From Emcibacteraceae bacterium (GTDB lineage: Bacteria; Pseudomonadota; Alphaproteobacteria; Sphingomonadales; Emcibacteraceae): DNA of 64,000 bases. The notes below the pieces were generated by a model. It was not told where the DNA came from. It did not search any database and worked only from the letters and a program-made list of their open reading frames with translations. The stretch lies in the NCBI GenBank assembly GCA_021774795.1, contig JAJFIR010000006.1:146149-210148 (forward strand). The letters run 5' to 3'. Within the stretch, counting starts at the first letter, position 1. The number at the start of each line of letters is the position of its first letter. A program made the position numbers and the translations under genes. Positions 37,205 to 47,079 of the stretch are shown piece after piece.

Positions 37205-39700
37205 GTGTTTAAATTGTCTAAGAAATGGAAAAATATACTTGGTGGCCTGGTTGCATTCAGCTTGATATCGTGCATTTTAGCGGTTCTGGGCGGTCTCTAT
37301 ATTTTATATTCATATGGCCGCGACCTTCCTGATTATAAACAGCTTGCCAATTATGAACCACCGGTGGTTAGCCGTGTTTATGCTGGCGACGGTAGCTTGC
37401 TTAAAGAGTATGCTACTGAGAAAAGACTGTTTGTACCGATTTCAGCAGTTCCACCCAAGGTGATCCAGGCATTTCTATCTGCTGAAGATCAGAACTTTTA
37501 TACCCATATAGGGATTGATTTTAAAGGTTTACTGCGTGCTGTTTTGGTAAATGTGAAAAATGTTCTTACGAACAGACGCCCGGTAGGGGCATCGACAATC
37601 ACACAGCAGGTTGCAAAAAACTTTCTCCTTTCCGGGGAAGTCCGATTTGAGCGAAAAATCAAAGAGGCAATTCTTTCATATAGAATAGAGCAGGCGTACA
37701 GCAAAGATCAGATATTAGAACTTTATTTAAACGAAATTTATTTGGGACAGAATTCATATGGCGTGGCTGCTGCGGCATTAAACTATTTTGGTAAATCACT
37801 GGAAGAACTGGCATTGGAAGAAATTGCTTATTTAGCGGCACTTCCCAAGGCTCCAGCCAATTACCATCCGGTTCGTAAATATGCAGCGGCGTTAGGAAGA
37901 CGTAACTGGGTCCTGGGCCGCATGGAAGACGAAGGTTTCATTAGCCAGGACGAAAAGGACGCGGCGGTAGAAATTCCTCTCGTCGCACAAGAAGCAGGTC
38001 AGGCAAGAGTATTTCAGGCAAACTATTTCGCCGAAGATGTGCGGCGCGAACTTAAGAAAACATATGGTGATGATGAGTTATATGGTGGTGGTCTGGCGGT
38101 TAGAACATCTTTATCGCCACGCCTTCAAACAATAGCGGAACGTGAACTTAGAAACGGTTTAGTGATTTATGATCGCCGCCATGGATGGCGTGGCCCGATC
38201 GGTAACATCGATATGTTCAGTGTATCATTCAAAGAGTGGCGAGATCAGTTTCTAAAAATTGATACGCCCCTTGGCACAGAAAACTGGCAACATGCCGTGG
38301 TACTTGAAGTTCAGGATAATTTCGCGACGATTGCATCACGTGATGCACTTAGCACTAGCGAAACTTACAGCCAAATACCGTTTGAGACTATTTCTCTTGA
38401 GGAAGTGAAGTGGGCAAGAAGTTGGCTTCCAAATGAACGGTTGGGTGCGAAAGTGGAGACTGTAGCAGCGGTGTTAACGCAAGGTGATATTATAGCTGTA
38501 GAGAAAATAGAACCGGATACGGAGCAATTACCGACCGAATTGGTAGGTAGTATCCACTATGGGCTTCGACAAATTCCAAGTATTAATGGTGCATTGGTTG
38601 CGCTTGATCCGCACACGGGGCGGGTGTTGGCTATGGTTGGCGGATATGATTTTGCGCGCAGTGAATATAACCGCGCCTCACAAGCTAAACGTCAGCCCGG
38701 AAGCGCATTTAAGCCTTTTGTCTATAGTGTGGCATTGGACAACGGATTTACACCATCTAGCTTAGTTTTAGATGCGCCGTTTGTCATTGATCAGGGATTT
38801 GGAATGGGCAAATGGAAACCAAGGAATTCATCTTCAAAATTTTATGGTCCGAGTACTCTGCGTTTGGGAATTGAAAAATCGAGAAACCTTATGACTGTGA
38901 GGTTGGCGCAAAATCTGAAAATGGAAGGCATCGTAGAAGTTGCAGAACGTTTTGGTATCACTGAAGACATGCCGGACTTACTTTCTATGTCGCTTGGGGC
39001 GGGTGAGACAACGCTTCTGGATTTGACTGCTGCGTACGGCATGATCGTCAATGGCGGCAAGAGAATTGAACCGGCGTTGATAGACCGTATTCAAGATAGG
39101 CGTGGTAAAACTATTTTCCGCCATGACAACAGAAGTTGTGATGCCTGTGAAGTGACGAGTTGGAATTATCAGTTAAAACCTGAACTTCCTGACGATAGGG
39201 ATCAAGTGCTTGATAAAGTTACAGCTTATCAACTTGTTTCGATGATGGAAGGTGTCGTTCAACGAGGAACCGGCGTTAGAATAAGGGCTTTACGCAGACC
39301 ACTGGCTGGTAAAACGGGTACCACAGATGAAAGTTTCGACACATGGTTTGTTGGCTTTTCACCTGATCTTGTTGTTGGGGTATTCGTTGGCTTTGACACG
39401 CCGCGTTCACTGGGTAGAGGCGAAGAGGGTTCGTCAGTTGCGGTTCCCATATTCCGTGACTTTATGGCCGACGCGCTCAAAGATGAAAATACAACGCCGT
39501 TTCGTATTCCGGAAGGGGTAAGATTAGTGCGAGTGGACCCGGTAACCGGATTGCTCGCCACGGCCGGTGCGAAGAATACCATACTGGAAGCTTTTAGACA
39601 GGGAACATTCCCAAATAAAGAAGATCAGGTACTTGACGGATTTAATTCACTAGTGCAAACAAAGACCAAGCTGCGAACAGGAACTGGCGGCATTTATTAA
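37205..39700 (+). CDS. mrcA: Penicillin-binding protein 1A
   Basis: Bifunctional class A PBP that polymerises and crosslinks peptidoglycan (831 residues). An N-terminal membrane anchor is at residues about 10-37. The GT51 glycosyltransferase domain shows SAEDQNFYTHIGID with the catalytic Glu. An OB-like insert follows, then the transpeptidase domain with PGSAFKPF (SxxK), the SRN triad and AGKTGTTDE (KTG). The start is GTG, with a GCGGTGA-like site just upstream. prfB follows 22 bases after the stop, an order common in this class. Confidence 0.95.
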   Translation: MFKLSKKWKNILGGLVAFSLISCILAVLGGLYILYSYGRDLPDYKQLANYEPPVVSRVYAGDGSLLKEYATEKRLFVPISAVPPKVIQAFLSAEDQNFYTHIGIDFKGLLRAVLVNVKNVLTNRRPVGASTITQQVAKNFLLSGEVRFERKIKEAILSYRIEQAYSKDQILELYLNEIYLGQNSYGVAAAALNYFGKSLEELALEEIAYLAALPKAPANYHPVRKYAAALGRRNWVLGRMEDEGFISQDEKDAAVEIPLVAQEAGQARVFQANYFAEDVRRELKKTYGDDELYGGGLAVRTSLSPRLQTIAERELRNGLVIYDRRHGWRGPIGNIDMFSVSFKEWRDQFLKIDTPLGTENWQHAVVLEVQDNFATIASRDALSTSETYSQIPFETISLEEVKWARSWLPNERLGAKVETVAAVLTQGDIIAVEKIEPDTEQLPTELVGSIHYGLRQIPSINGALVALDPHTGRVLAMVGGYDFARSEYNRASQAKRQPGSAFKPFVYSVALDNGFTPSSLVLDAPFVIDQGFGMGKWKPRNSSSKFYGPSTLRLGIEKSRNLMTVRLAQNLKMEGIVEVAERFGITEDMPDLLSMSLGAGETTLLDLTAAYGMIVNGGKRIEPALIDRIQDRRGKTIFRHDNRSCDACEVTSWNYQLKPELPDDRDQVLDKVTAYQLVSMMEGVVQRGTGVRIRALRRPLAGKTGTTDESFDTWFVGFSPDLVVGVFVGFDTPRSLGRGEEGSSVAVPIFRDFMADALKDENTTPFRIPEGVRLVRVDPVTGLLATAGAKNTILEAFRQGTFPNKEDQVLDGFNSLVQTKTKLRTGTGGIY

Positions 39701-39722
39701 TATTTAAAATTGGTCATCAAGT

Positions 39723-40851
39723 ATGAAAGCTGAAATCCAGAATTCTGTTGATAAAATCAAACAGTCGCTTGCACTGTTGAGGAGGCACCTTTGACTGGGA
39801 TATTGCCCTGGAGCGCTACGAAGAACTGACTGCGCTATCTGAAGACCCTGGCCTTTGGGACAATCCGACAAACGCTCAAGCCTTAATGAAAGAGCGCACT
39901 AAGTTAGAACAAGCCATAAATCTTTGTAAAGAAGTGGAAGCTGAGCTCAATGATAATATTGAACTTATAGAGCTTGGCGAGCTTGATGACGATGAAACAA
40001 TTGTGTCTGAGGCAGAACAATCCATCGACAAGTTGACAAAAAAGTCAGGTGAACTAGAGCTTCAAACCTTATTAAGCGGTGAGGCGGACGCAAATCACAC
40101 TTACCTGGAAATAAATTCTGGTGCGGGAGGAACAGAAAGCCAGGACTGGGCCAACATGTTGCTTCGCATGTACACGCGGTGGGCCAATGCGCATAAATGC
40201 AAAGTAAATCTGATGGAAATGCATAACGGCGAAGAAGCGGGGATAAAATCCGCCACGATTGAAATTAAAGGTGAAAATGCCTATGGTTGGCTCAAAACTG
40301 AATCAGGCGTTCACAGGTTGGTACGAATATCACCATTTGATAGCAACGCTAAACGCCATACCAGCTTCGCAAGTGTTTGGGTATATCCGGTCATAGACGA
40401 TAATTTTGAAGTCGAGATCAATGAAAGCGATCTTCGCATTGATACGTACCGCGCATCTGGTGCTGGCGGACAACATGTCAATACGACGGACAGCGCTGTT
40501 CGGATCACACATATTCCAACAAAAATAGTTGTTCAATGCCAGAATGATCGTTCGCAACATAAAAACCGTGCTACGGCGATGAACATGCTTAAAGCACGTT
40601 TATATGAAGCGGAACTGCAACGGCGAGAGTCGGAAGCAAACCTGGAACACGAGGGAAAAACAGACATTGGGTGGGGGCACCAAATCCGGTCTTACGTATT
40701 GCAACCCTATCAAATGGTAAAGGATTTGCGTACGGGTGTTGAAAGTGGCCAGCCAAACAAAGTTCTAGATGGTGAAATTGATATTTTTCTTAACGCTGCT
40801 TTGGCAGCGAGGGTGCATGGTACGTCGACCGACGTAGAAGATATCGAATAA
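39723..40851 (+). CDS. prfB: Peptide chain release factor 2, with programmed +1 frameshift
   Basis: Release factor for UGA and UAA codons. Translation starts at 39723 and runs 23 codons (ending LLRRHL) to an in-frame TGA at 39792-39794. The rest is read in the +1 frame from GAC at 39793, giving [19 protein letters not shown] and continuing to 40851, 375 residues in total. The codon-recognition SPF motif appears in [15 protein letters not shown], and the peptidyl-hydrolysis GGQ in SGAGGQHVN. Two in-frame ATGs downstream exist, but the preceding sequence is clearly RF2. A convergent hairpin follows. Confidence 0.96.
39777..39796 (+). promoter_or_regulatory. RF2 autoregulatory frameshift site
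   Basis: The zero-frame codons TTG AGG AGG CAC CTT TGA C contain an internal Shine-Dalgarno (GAGGAGG), the slippery CTT and the TGA C weak stop. Low RF2 leaves the TGA unread long enough for a +1 slip on CTT-T, restoring RF2 synthesis. Confidence 0.93.
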
Positions 40852-40874
40852 AAAAGCGGACATAAGGTCCGCTT
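40850..40874 (-). terminator. Terminator hairpin between prfB and bactofilin
   Basis: Stem AAGCGGAC/GTCCGCTT (40854-40861 with 40867-40874) and loop ATAAG. On the minus strand the stem runs into about six T, so it terminates the M23-bactofilin operon. On the plus strand it immediately follows the prfB stop but lacks a T-tract. Confidence 0.75.
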
Positions 40875-40915
40875 CCCAAATTGTATTTAAGCCAAATATT
40901 TTATAATCTAATGAA

Positions 40916-41407
40916 TTAGAATATTTTTTTCTGTTCCACTGATTTTTCATCGGAGTTAGCAGAAACAACTTTAGTCGCATTGCCGGGCGTATTGTTTGGC
41001 AAGTTATTTTGATGAGTAAGGCTACCTTCGATATAGGCACCTGCTTCAATACTAAGTGTTTGGTGGCAAATATCGCCTGTTAACTTTGCTGATTTTTCAA
41101 TTCGGATGTTTCTGCCCGTTATACTGCCTTTTACCGTTCCCTTAACGATAACATCATCAGCATTAACTTTGCCTTTAACGGTCCCATTTTCGCCGATAGT
41201 GACTGAATTACTTTTTACATCGCCTTCTACAGTGCCATCAAGTTGGATTTCGCCGGAAGTAGAGACATTACCTTTAATGGTAACATCTGAACTGATAATT
41301 GATGGGACTGAGTTCGCAGGTGCTTTCATAGGGTTTACATCCTTGGGTGCAATATTATTATTTTGTGAATTAACTGTCATATTCTTGTTGCTTGATTTTT
41401 TGAACAT
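40916..41407 (-). CDS. Bactofilin
   Basis: A 163-residue polymer-forming cytoskeletal protein. The central region (residues about 38-130) is a right-handed beta-helix built from short repeats (VTIKGNVSTSGEIQLDGTVEGDVK, shifted by ~17-18 residues), flanked by disordered ends. Bactofilins localise cell-wall enzymes. Its start lies inside the 3' end of the M23 peptidase gene (38-base overlap), the classic bactofilin/M23 pair involved in shape or curvature. Confidence 0.93.
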   Translation of the reverse strand: MFKKSSNKNMTVNSQNNNIAPKDVNPMKAPANSVPSIISSDVTIKGNVSTSGEIQLDGTVEGDVKSNSVTIGENGTVKGKVNADDVIVKGTVKGSITGRNIRIEKSAKLTGDICHQTLSIEAGAYIEGSLTHQNNLPNNTPGNATKVVSANSDEKSVEQKKIF

Positions 41408-42572
41408 CCTTCGCTGCTTTCAATACTTTCAATGGATCGATGGGTTTTCCGTTAAACCAAATTTCGTAATGGAGATGGGTGCTTACACTTCTACCGGTAC
41501 TTCCCATAAGCCCAATTAATTGATCTGCTTCAACCCTGTCGCCGCGTTCCACTTTTACCTGTGAAAGATGGCCATATTTAGACCTAAACCCGTTTCCATG
41601 ATCAATTTCAACAAATAAGCCAAATGAACCGTTTCGTCCAGCTTTTGTTACAACACCTGCACCGCCGGCTTTTATCGGCGTTTTATGCCATCCGGCCATA
41701 TCAAGCCCTTTATGACTTGCCCATTTTTTAGTAATAGGGTCACGCCTTACACCAAATTTACTTGAAATATAGTATTTTTCCGGAGGGGTCGCTATCGGTA
41801 GGTAAGCAATCGCCATTTCCAAATCTTTTAAATTATTTCTTTTCATATACAATTCATCAAAAGACGCACTATTAATAGGGGCATCATTAATACCATTTTC
41901 TAATTCAATGAAAGGGCCCCCTTGCGCGGCGGATGATGGCAGGTCGGCGGCAAGGGCAAGGATTTTTTCTTCAGCAATTCCCGCATTATCAAGTGCGGCT
42001 TTCAAAAAAGACAATTTATTATCCACTTTATTCAGAATTGCATTTACAGTATTATTTTGCTGTATTTCAATGCGCTTTAAACCAACATATATCCGGTCCA
42101 GATTTTTATTGCGGTAGTTATTTCTGGCCTCTTTATCATCCTCATCATAATCACTATCAACAACAGCGGCATCATCTATGGTTATATTTTCAGCGGGAGA
42201 GACAGGACCGTCAATTTTTTCTTCATCGATTATCTGCTGAATGTAACGTTGGCGCTGCTCTAATGCTACGGCGGATTTTTGAATATCTTCTTTGAGTTGA
42301 GAGAACTGATTTTCAAGTTCATTATAGTTACGGTTTGCTACATCAACCTCGCTATCCTTGTCACTTAAAATTTCACTTATATAGATGTAATTATAAGATG
42401 CTAGAGAACACCAAATTACGATGCACATGGTTAATGTACTGACAAAAATTTGAGTATTTTTTGAAATAGAAATGAATCGCACGTCACCATTCGTCCTGAA
42501 ATATAATTGCCTATCAGGAAAAATACGATTTATATTATTTCTTAACCATTTGATTACACTACTAATTTTCAA
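41370..42572 (-). CDS. M23 family peptidoglycan endopeptidase
   Basis: LytM/M23 zinc endopeptidase of 400 residues. A cytoplasmic N-terminal tail of ~45 residues precedes a transmembrane segment (TQIFVSTLTMCIVIWCSLASY). A coiled coil follows (residues about 75-125, NELENQFSQLKEDIQ), then the C-terminal M23 domain. The zinc ligands visible are SHKGLDMAG (His287, Asp291) and HLHYE (His366, His368). The domain looks catalytically intact. It is translationally coupled to bactofilin. Confidence 0.93.
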   Translation of the reverse strand: MKISSVIKWLRNNINRIFPDRQLYFRTNGDVRFISISKNTQIFVSTLTMCIVIWCSLASYNYIYISEILSDKDSEVDVANRNYNELENQFSQLKEDIQKSAVALEQRQRYIQQIIDEEKIDGPVSPAENITIDDAAVVDSDYDEDDKEARNNYRNKNLDRIYVGLKRIEIQQNNTVNAILNKVDNKLSFLKAALDNAGIAEEKILALAADLPSSAAQGGPFIELENGINDAPINSASFDELYMKRNNLKDLEMAIAYLPIATPPEKYYISSKFGVRRDPITKKWASHKGLDMAGWHKTPIKAGGAGVVTKAGRNGSFGLFVEIDHGNGFRSKYGHLSQVKVERGDRVEADQLIGLMGSTGRSVSTHLHYEIWFNGKPIDPLKVLKAAKDVQKIKQQEYDS

Positions 42573-42689
42573 TTTTTGGTCCAGTCTATAAAATCATGTT
42601 CAATTCAATTTTAATACAAAGGGCGAATCATATAAATTTACCCCGCATATGATAGCAAAATGTTAATGAATGCAAATAGTTTTAATTGG

Positions 42690-43502
42690 TTATTTTTGAC
42701 CATTGATAAGCGGCATATAAAAACTTTCTGTCAAGCCCGCTTGGTATCGAGCCTCTATATTAAAAGGTGATATTAGTCCTCCGGCAAAGTACTTTTTTAC
42801 ATATTTTTGATATGTTTTTTCAGGGTTTAATCCTTGCTGGTTGCAAATGTAGGTGAACCATCTTTGGCCCGAACGGACATGTTCTATTTCTTCAGAGTAA
42901 ATAATTTGAAGTGCACTCACACTTTGTTGATCGTTAGCAGCCATAAACTTTTTTATAAGAGCGGGTGTAACATCAAGCCCACGTGCTTCCAATACGAGGG
43001 GAACTATCGCTAAGCGGGCGAGGAAATCGTGTGCAGTATTTTCTGCAGATTGCCACAGCCCATCGTGGGCTGGGAGATCGCCGTAGCTCGATTGGAATTC
43101 TTCCAGTCTTTTATTCAAAAGGATAAAATGCCTAGCCTCGTCATCGGCTACTTTTACCCAATCATCAATAAAGCTTCGGGGCATGCTAACGCCAAAACGC
43201 GCTATTAGATCCCATGCAAGATCTATTGCATTTAGCTCTATATGTGCAATGGCATGGAGCATTGCGATGCGCGCCGCTCTCGCTTTTGCGTTACGCCGCC
43301 GGGGCATATTTTTTGGCAATAATAGTTCGGGTTTTTTAGGCCGGCCCGGTCTGCCAGGCGGGACCGGTCCTGTTTCTAATGTAAGTTTGCCTGCAAACCA
43401 GAATTCTTTAACTTGATGTGTAAGGTTGACTTTTTGATCAACGTCGGCTTGGTTGAGTATTTCAACGGCCAGGCCGAATATAGATTTCTTCTCAAACGTC
43501 AT
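42690..43502 (-). CDS. DUF455 family ferritin-like protein
   Basis: A 270-residue DUF455 member with ferritin-like metal-binding helices: AIAHIELNAIDLAWDL, VADDEARHFILL and YSEEIEHVRSGQRWF supply Glu/His ligands at regular spacing. The biochemical role is not known to me. A proline/glycine-rich linker (GPVPPGRPGRPKKPELL) precedes the helical domain. Its start overlaps the bcp stop by 4 bases, and the glnE-bcp-DUF455 string is common in alphaproteobacteria. Confidence 0.88.
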   Translation of the reverse strand: MTFEKKSIFGLAVEILNQADVDQKVNLTHQVKEFWFAGKLTLETGPVPPGRPGRPKKPELLLPKNMPRRRNAKARAARIAMLHAIAHIELNAIDLAWDLIARFGVSMPRSFIDDWVKVADDEARHFILLNKRLEEFQSSYGDLPAHDGLWQSAENTAHDFLARLAIVPLVLEARGLDVTPALIKKFMAANDQQSVSALQIIYSEEIEHVRSGQRWFTYICNQQGLNPEKTYQKYVKKYFAGGLISPFNIEARYQAGLTESFYMPLINGQK

Positions 43503-43960
43503 AATGACTTTACGGCACCTAATACTTGTTCAACATGACCATCGACCTTAACTTTGTGCCAAATATTCTTAATTAATCTGTCTTTACCAATTAAAAATGT
43601 AGTTCTTTCAATGCCCATATACTCCCGTCCGTATAGTTTTTTCATTACCCAGACCGAATAATCTTCACAGAGAGTGCCGTCCTCATCAACCAGTAGCTTC
43701 ACGGTCAGGTCATATTTATTGACGAATTTTTGATGTTTTTTTGCGTTATCTTTCGACGCACCCAGAATGATAGTGTCATATTCTTCAAAATCTCTTTTAA
43801 GCTGACTGAAACCGATCGATTCCTTGGTGCAACCGGGGGTATCGTCTTTTGGATAAAAATAAAGGACGATATTCTTATCGGCGAAGTCAGCTAAGGAAAC
43901 TTTAGCACCGGTCTCATCATGTAAGGAGAATTCAGGGGCTTGTTGGCCTATTTCTAGCAT
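43499..43960 (-). CDS. bcp: Thioredoxin-dependent peroxiredoxin (Bcp/PrxQ)
   Basis: A 153-residue peroxiredoxin that reduces hydroperoxides. The peroxidatic Cys44 lies in KDDTPGCTKESIGF. The resolving Cys found five residues later in E. coli Bcp is replaced (Ile49), so this is the one-Cys-like or atypical form. It overlaps the DUF455 gene by 4 bases and lies 9 bases after glnE, so all three are probably one operon. Confidence 0.93.
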   Translation of the reverse strand: MLEIGQQAPEFSLHDETGAKVSLADFADKNIVLYFYPKDDTPGCTKESIGFSQLKRDFEEYDTIILGASKDNAKKHQKFVNKYDLTVKLLVDEDGTLCEDYSVWVMKKLYGREYMGIERTTFLIGKDRLIKNIWHKVKVDGHVEQVLGAVKSL

Positions 43961-43969
43961 TTTATAATC

Positions 43970-46900
43970 CTATTTATTGTCGAGTGGGGGCATTGGTTGA
44001 TGTGGTTCTAAATTGGAAGCTGGAATTTCAATTATTTTTTCATATAAATCAAGCACGGACTTTTGTTTTATTAATAATTGGCTTTCTATTTCTTCCGGTT
44101 GGTATTTTAGGCGTTCAGATAGTGCCAGGAGAAGCGCGCCTGATCGTTCGGTGTTTTTTGATGCACTTCCAAGGCAAAGGCGTAACATTAATTGAATGGA
44201 TTGCATCCAATGACAAGAATCGTAAAGCAACTCTCCTTGATCCTTGGTAATAAATTTTGCTTCGGTAAGTGCTGTAATCTGCATCAAAGTGTTTTTACTC
44301 AATATTTCAGGTTTTAGAGAAGCATGTTTTAGAAGCATATATTGACAAATAAATTCAATATCGATGATACCTCCGCGAACATGTTTTAAATCCCAGAAGT
44401 TTTTCGTGGTAAAATTATCAGCAAGTCTTTTTCTCATTTTTGCGACTTCGTGAAGCAAATTTTCCTGATCTCGGTTTTTATGACTAAGGATAGCCAATAT
44501 TCCTTTCTCGATTTTGTCTCTGAGAATTTTTGGTCCCGATATAATTCGGCCACGTGTAAGGGCCATATGTTCCCAAGTCCATGCTTGCCCAGATTGATAA
44601 TCGTTGAATCCTTCTAACGACACCGCCAGCGGTCCAGCCGTACCCGATGGTCTGAGCCGCATATCGACCTCATAAAGTTTTCCCTCTCCCGTTAAGGCCG
44701 TGATGCTGTTAATAAAATTTTGACTAAGCCTAGAATAATAATGATTTACACCGAGTTTTTTAGAACCATTGGACGTGGCATTCAGATCTTCGCCATCATA
44801 TATAAGAACCATATCCACGTCGGAGGTCGTCGTAAATTCCCGACCCCCTAACTTACCCATCGCTAAAACACACATAGAAGAATTTTTAATCTCTCCGTGT
44901 TTTATAGCGAATTCATTTTTAACCTCGTGAAGAAGAGCCCTTAATGAAATTTCAGCTATATAGGCAAGCGTTCTTCCAAATCGTATCACATCACCTTTAT
45001 CCCTTAAAATTTGCAACCCAACTTGAAACTTTCCTTCGTTAGCCCATTTGCGTGTAATATCAAGGGAATCCTGGAAATCGATAGCGAGATCGAGTTGGCT
45101 TTTAAGGTTTATCGTCAGGTCATCATATGAGGATTTGGTTTCAAATGTATTCGCGTTTAAAACGCTATCAAGTAGTAGTGGTTGCCGTGATAATTGGTTG
45201 GATAAATAAGGTGCCATACCCGTAATTTGCGCAAGAAGATCAAGCAACCAAGGTTGCGCTTTTATAAATGAAAACAGTTGAATGCCGGAGGGTAGCCTTG
45301 ACAAAAAATCGTCAAACTTTACAAGACTTGAATCTGGTTCTCGGTGATGACCAAAAGCAGTTAATATATCCGGGATGAGTTGTTTTAAAATTCGTCTTGC
45401 TCTTTCTGTGCGGCACGCGCGGTAACGTCCCAATTGCCAGTTTTTGATCAGGTCGTAAACTTTTTCGAGGTCACGAAAGCCAGCTTTTTCGATCACTTTA
45501 AGAGTATCTGGATGATAACTGTCAGGTGGGAAAGAAAGGCTCTTATCATCTGCTTCAGATTGGTTTGTATCTCTTAATAGGTCATTAAAAAGTTTATGAA
45601 CGGCATTCAAATGGGTCATGAGATCATTTTTGAAATCATTAACATCTTCATATCCCATAAATTTGGTAATTCTTACGACATCTTCTTCTAAAACAGGTAT
45701 TTGGTGTGTTTGGTCGTCATTGATCATTTGAAGCCGATGTTCGAGTGTTCTTAGATAAATATACGCAGATTGAAGAATGTTGTTGTCTTCATGCGTTAGT
45801 TTTTCTGATTTTGTTAGTGCATCAAGTGCAGGGCAGGTAGGCCCAATTCTTAGATCCGGTTCGCGGCCACCGGATATAAGCTGATGAATTTGTGCATAAA
45901 ACTCGATTTCCCTGATACCGCCACGACCTAGCTTAACATCATGTCCCTCCAATTTTATATCGCTGTGGCTATGGTGCTTATGGATTAATTTCTTTATGGC
46001 GTGGATATCGTCAATGGCGGCGTAATCAAGGTGTTTACGCCAGACAAAGCCTCTAATTCTTTCCAAGAATTCGTGTCCGGCCTTTATATCGCCTGCTATC
46101 GGTCGCGCTTTAATCATGGCCGCACGTTCCCAATTTAACCCGACGCTTTGGTAATAAAATTCTGCACCTTCCATGGATAATGCAACCGGAGTAGCCCCCG
46201 GATCTGGTCGGAGACGTAAATCTGTCCTAAAAACATAACCATCCTGCGTCCGGTCAGATATTATTTTGACTAATTTCTGTGTAAGCTTAATAAAAAAATC
46301 TTGTGCGGTTTTGCGGCCATTATATTTGATAATATCATTGTCAAATAGCACAATTAGGTCGATATCGCTTGAATAATTAAGTTCATATCCACCCAGTTTT
46401 CCCATAGCCAGAACAACGTATCCAGAATGTTCGGCTGCATTATTTAGATTTATTTTCTGCGTTTTGGGAATATGTGTTAGTTCGTCCATGTGAATTGCTT
46501 CGCGCAGAAGGAAATTTACGGCCAAATTCACGGAATTTTCAGCAAATTTACTCAAAACGCTGGTTATTTTCTTCAAACTCCATAAGCCGGACAGGTCAGC
46601 CAAAGCAGTAGTTAAGGCAATTTCCGCTTTGGCTATTCTTAAGGTCCTCATAAGCTCATTTTGATTTGAACAATCAATACATTCGGTGTTGAGCCTTGTG
46701 AATATATCATCAGTAATCTCATCAACTGAACATCGTATTAATCGCAATGCGAACTCTGGGTATTTGAATAACAACCGTGTCAAATAAGGACTATTGGAAA
46801 ATATAGAAAGGAGTGTTCTCTCTTTTTCAGCTCTATTAATTACCCGTTTGAATTCAACAAGTTGTGTTTCATTGTAATTTTCCAGAAAATCCTTTAGTTT

Positions 46901-46999
46901 CTGTTGTGCGAGCCCCATATCGGATATTTGCGGTAAATTTTGACGATTATTATGAGTGTTCGAGAAAAGTTTTGACATATGCACTGGACCTAAAATCAT
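43970..46999 (-). CDS. glnE: Glutamine synthetase adenylyltransferase/deadenylase
   Basis: Bifunctional enzyme that adds and removes AMP on glutamine synthetase under PII control. The 1009-residue protein has two nucleotidyltransferase halves. The N-terminal one shows MGKLGGYELNYSSDIDLIVLFD and the C-terminal one MGKLGGREFTTTSDVDMVLIYD, each followed by a GlnD-linker-like helical domain. Length is typical. An ATG seven codons in (46978) has a better-placed AGG and may be the true start. Confidence 0.95.
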   Translation of the reverse strand: MILGPVHMSKLFSNTHNNRQNLPQISDMGLAQQKLKDFLENYNETQLVEFKRVINRAEKERTLLSIFSNSPYLTRLLFKYPEFALRLIRCSVDEITDDIFTRLNTECIDCSNQNELMRTLRIAKAEIALTTALADLSGLWSLKKITSVLSKFAENSVNLAVNFLLREAIHMDELTHIPKTQKINLNNAAEHSGYVVLAMGKLGGYELNYSSDIDLIVLFDNDIIKYNGRKTAQDFFIKLTQKLVKIISDRTQDGYVFRTDLRLRPDPGATPVALSMEGAEFYYQSVGLNWERAAMIKARPIAGDIKAGHEFLERIRGFVWRKHLDYAAIDDIHAIKKLIHKHHSHSDIKLEGHDVKLGRGGIREIEFYAQIHQLISGGREPDLRIGPTCPALDALTKSEKLTHEDNNILQSAYIYLRTLEHRLQMINDDQTHQIPVLEEDVVRITKFMGYEDVNDFKNDLMTHLNAVHKLFNDLLRDTNQSEADDKSLSFPPDSYHPDTLKVIEKAGFRDLEKVYDLIKNWQLGRYRACRTERARRILKQLIPDILTAFGHHREPDSSLVKFDDFLSRLPSGIQLFSFIKAQPWLLDLLAQITGMAPYLSNQLSRQPLLLDSVLNANTFETKSSYDDLTINLKSQLDLAIDFQDSLDITRKWANEGKFQVGLQILRDKGDVIRFGRTLAYIAEISLRALLHEVKNEFAIKHGEIKNSSMCVLAMGKLGGREFTTTSDVDMVLIYDGEDLNATSNGSKKLGVNHYYSRLSQNFINSITALTGEGKLYEVDMRLRPSGTAGPLAVSLEGFNDYQSGQAWTWEHMALTRGRIISGPKILRDKIEKGILAILSHKNRDQENLLHEVAKMRKRLADNFTTKNFWDLKHVRGGIIDIEFICQYMLLKHASLKPEILSKNTLMQITALTEAKFITKDQGELLYDSCHWMQSIQLMLRLCLGSASKNTERSGALLLALSERLKYQPEEIESQLLIKQKSVLDLYEKIIEIPASNLEPHQPMPPLDNK

Positions 47000-47079
47000 A
47001 TTATTGACATGTTTATTATATACTTAGCACCATAAGAAGTGTTAACCAAATAAACTATACTTAAATAAAGAGATATAAT

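Noticed and set aside
39723..39886. Apparent frameshift or sequencing error at the start of prfB
   Set aside because: The TGA after CTT with an internal GAGGAGG is the conserved programmed RF2 frameshift, not an error.
42690..46999. glnE-bcp-DUF455 as a novel stress operon
   Set aside because: This string is a common alphaproteobacterial arrangement, not specific to this genome.
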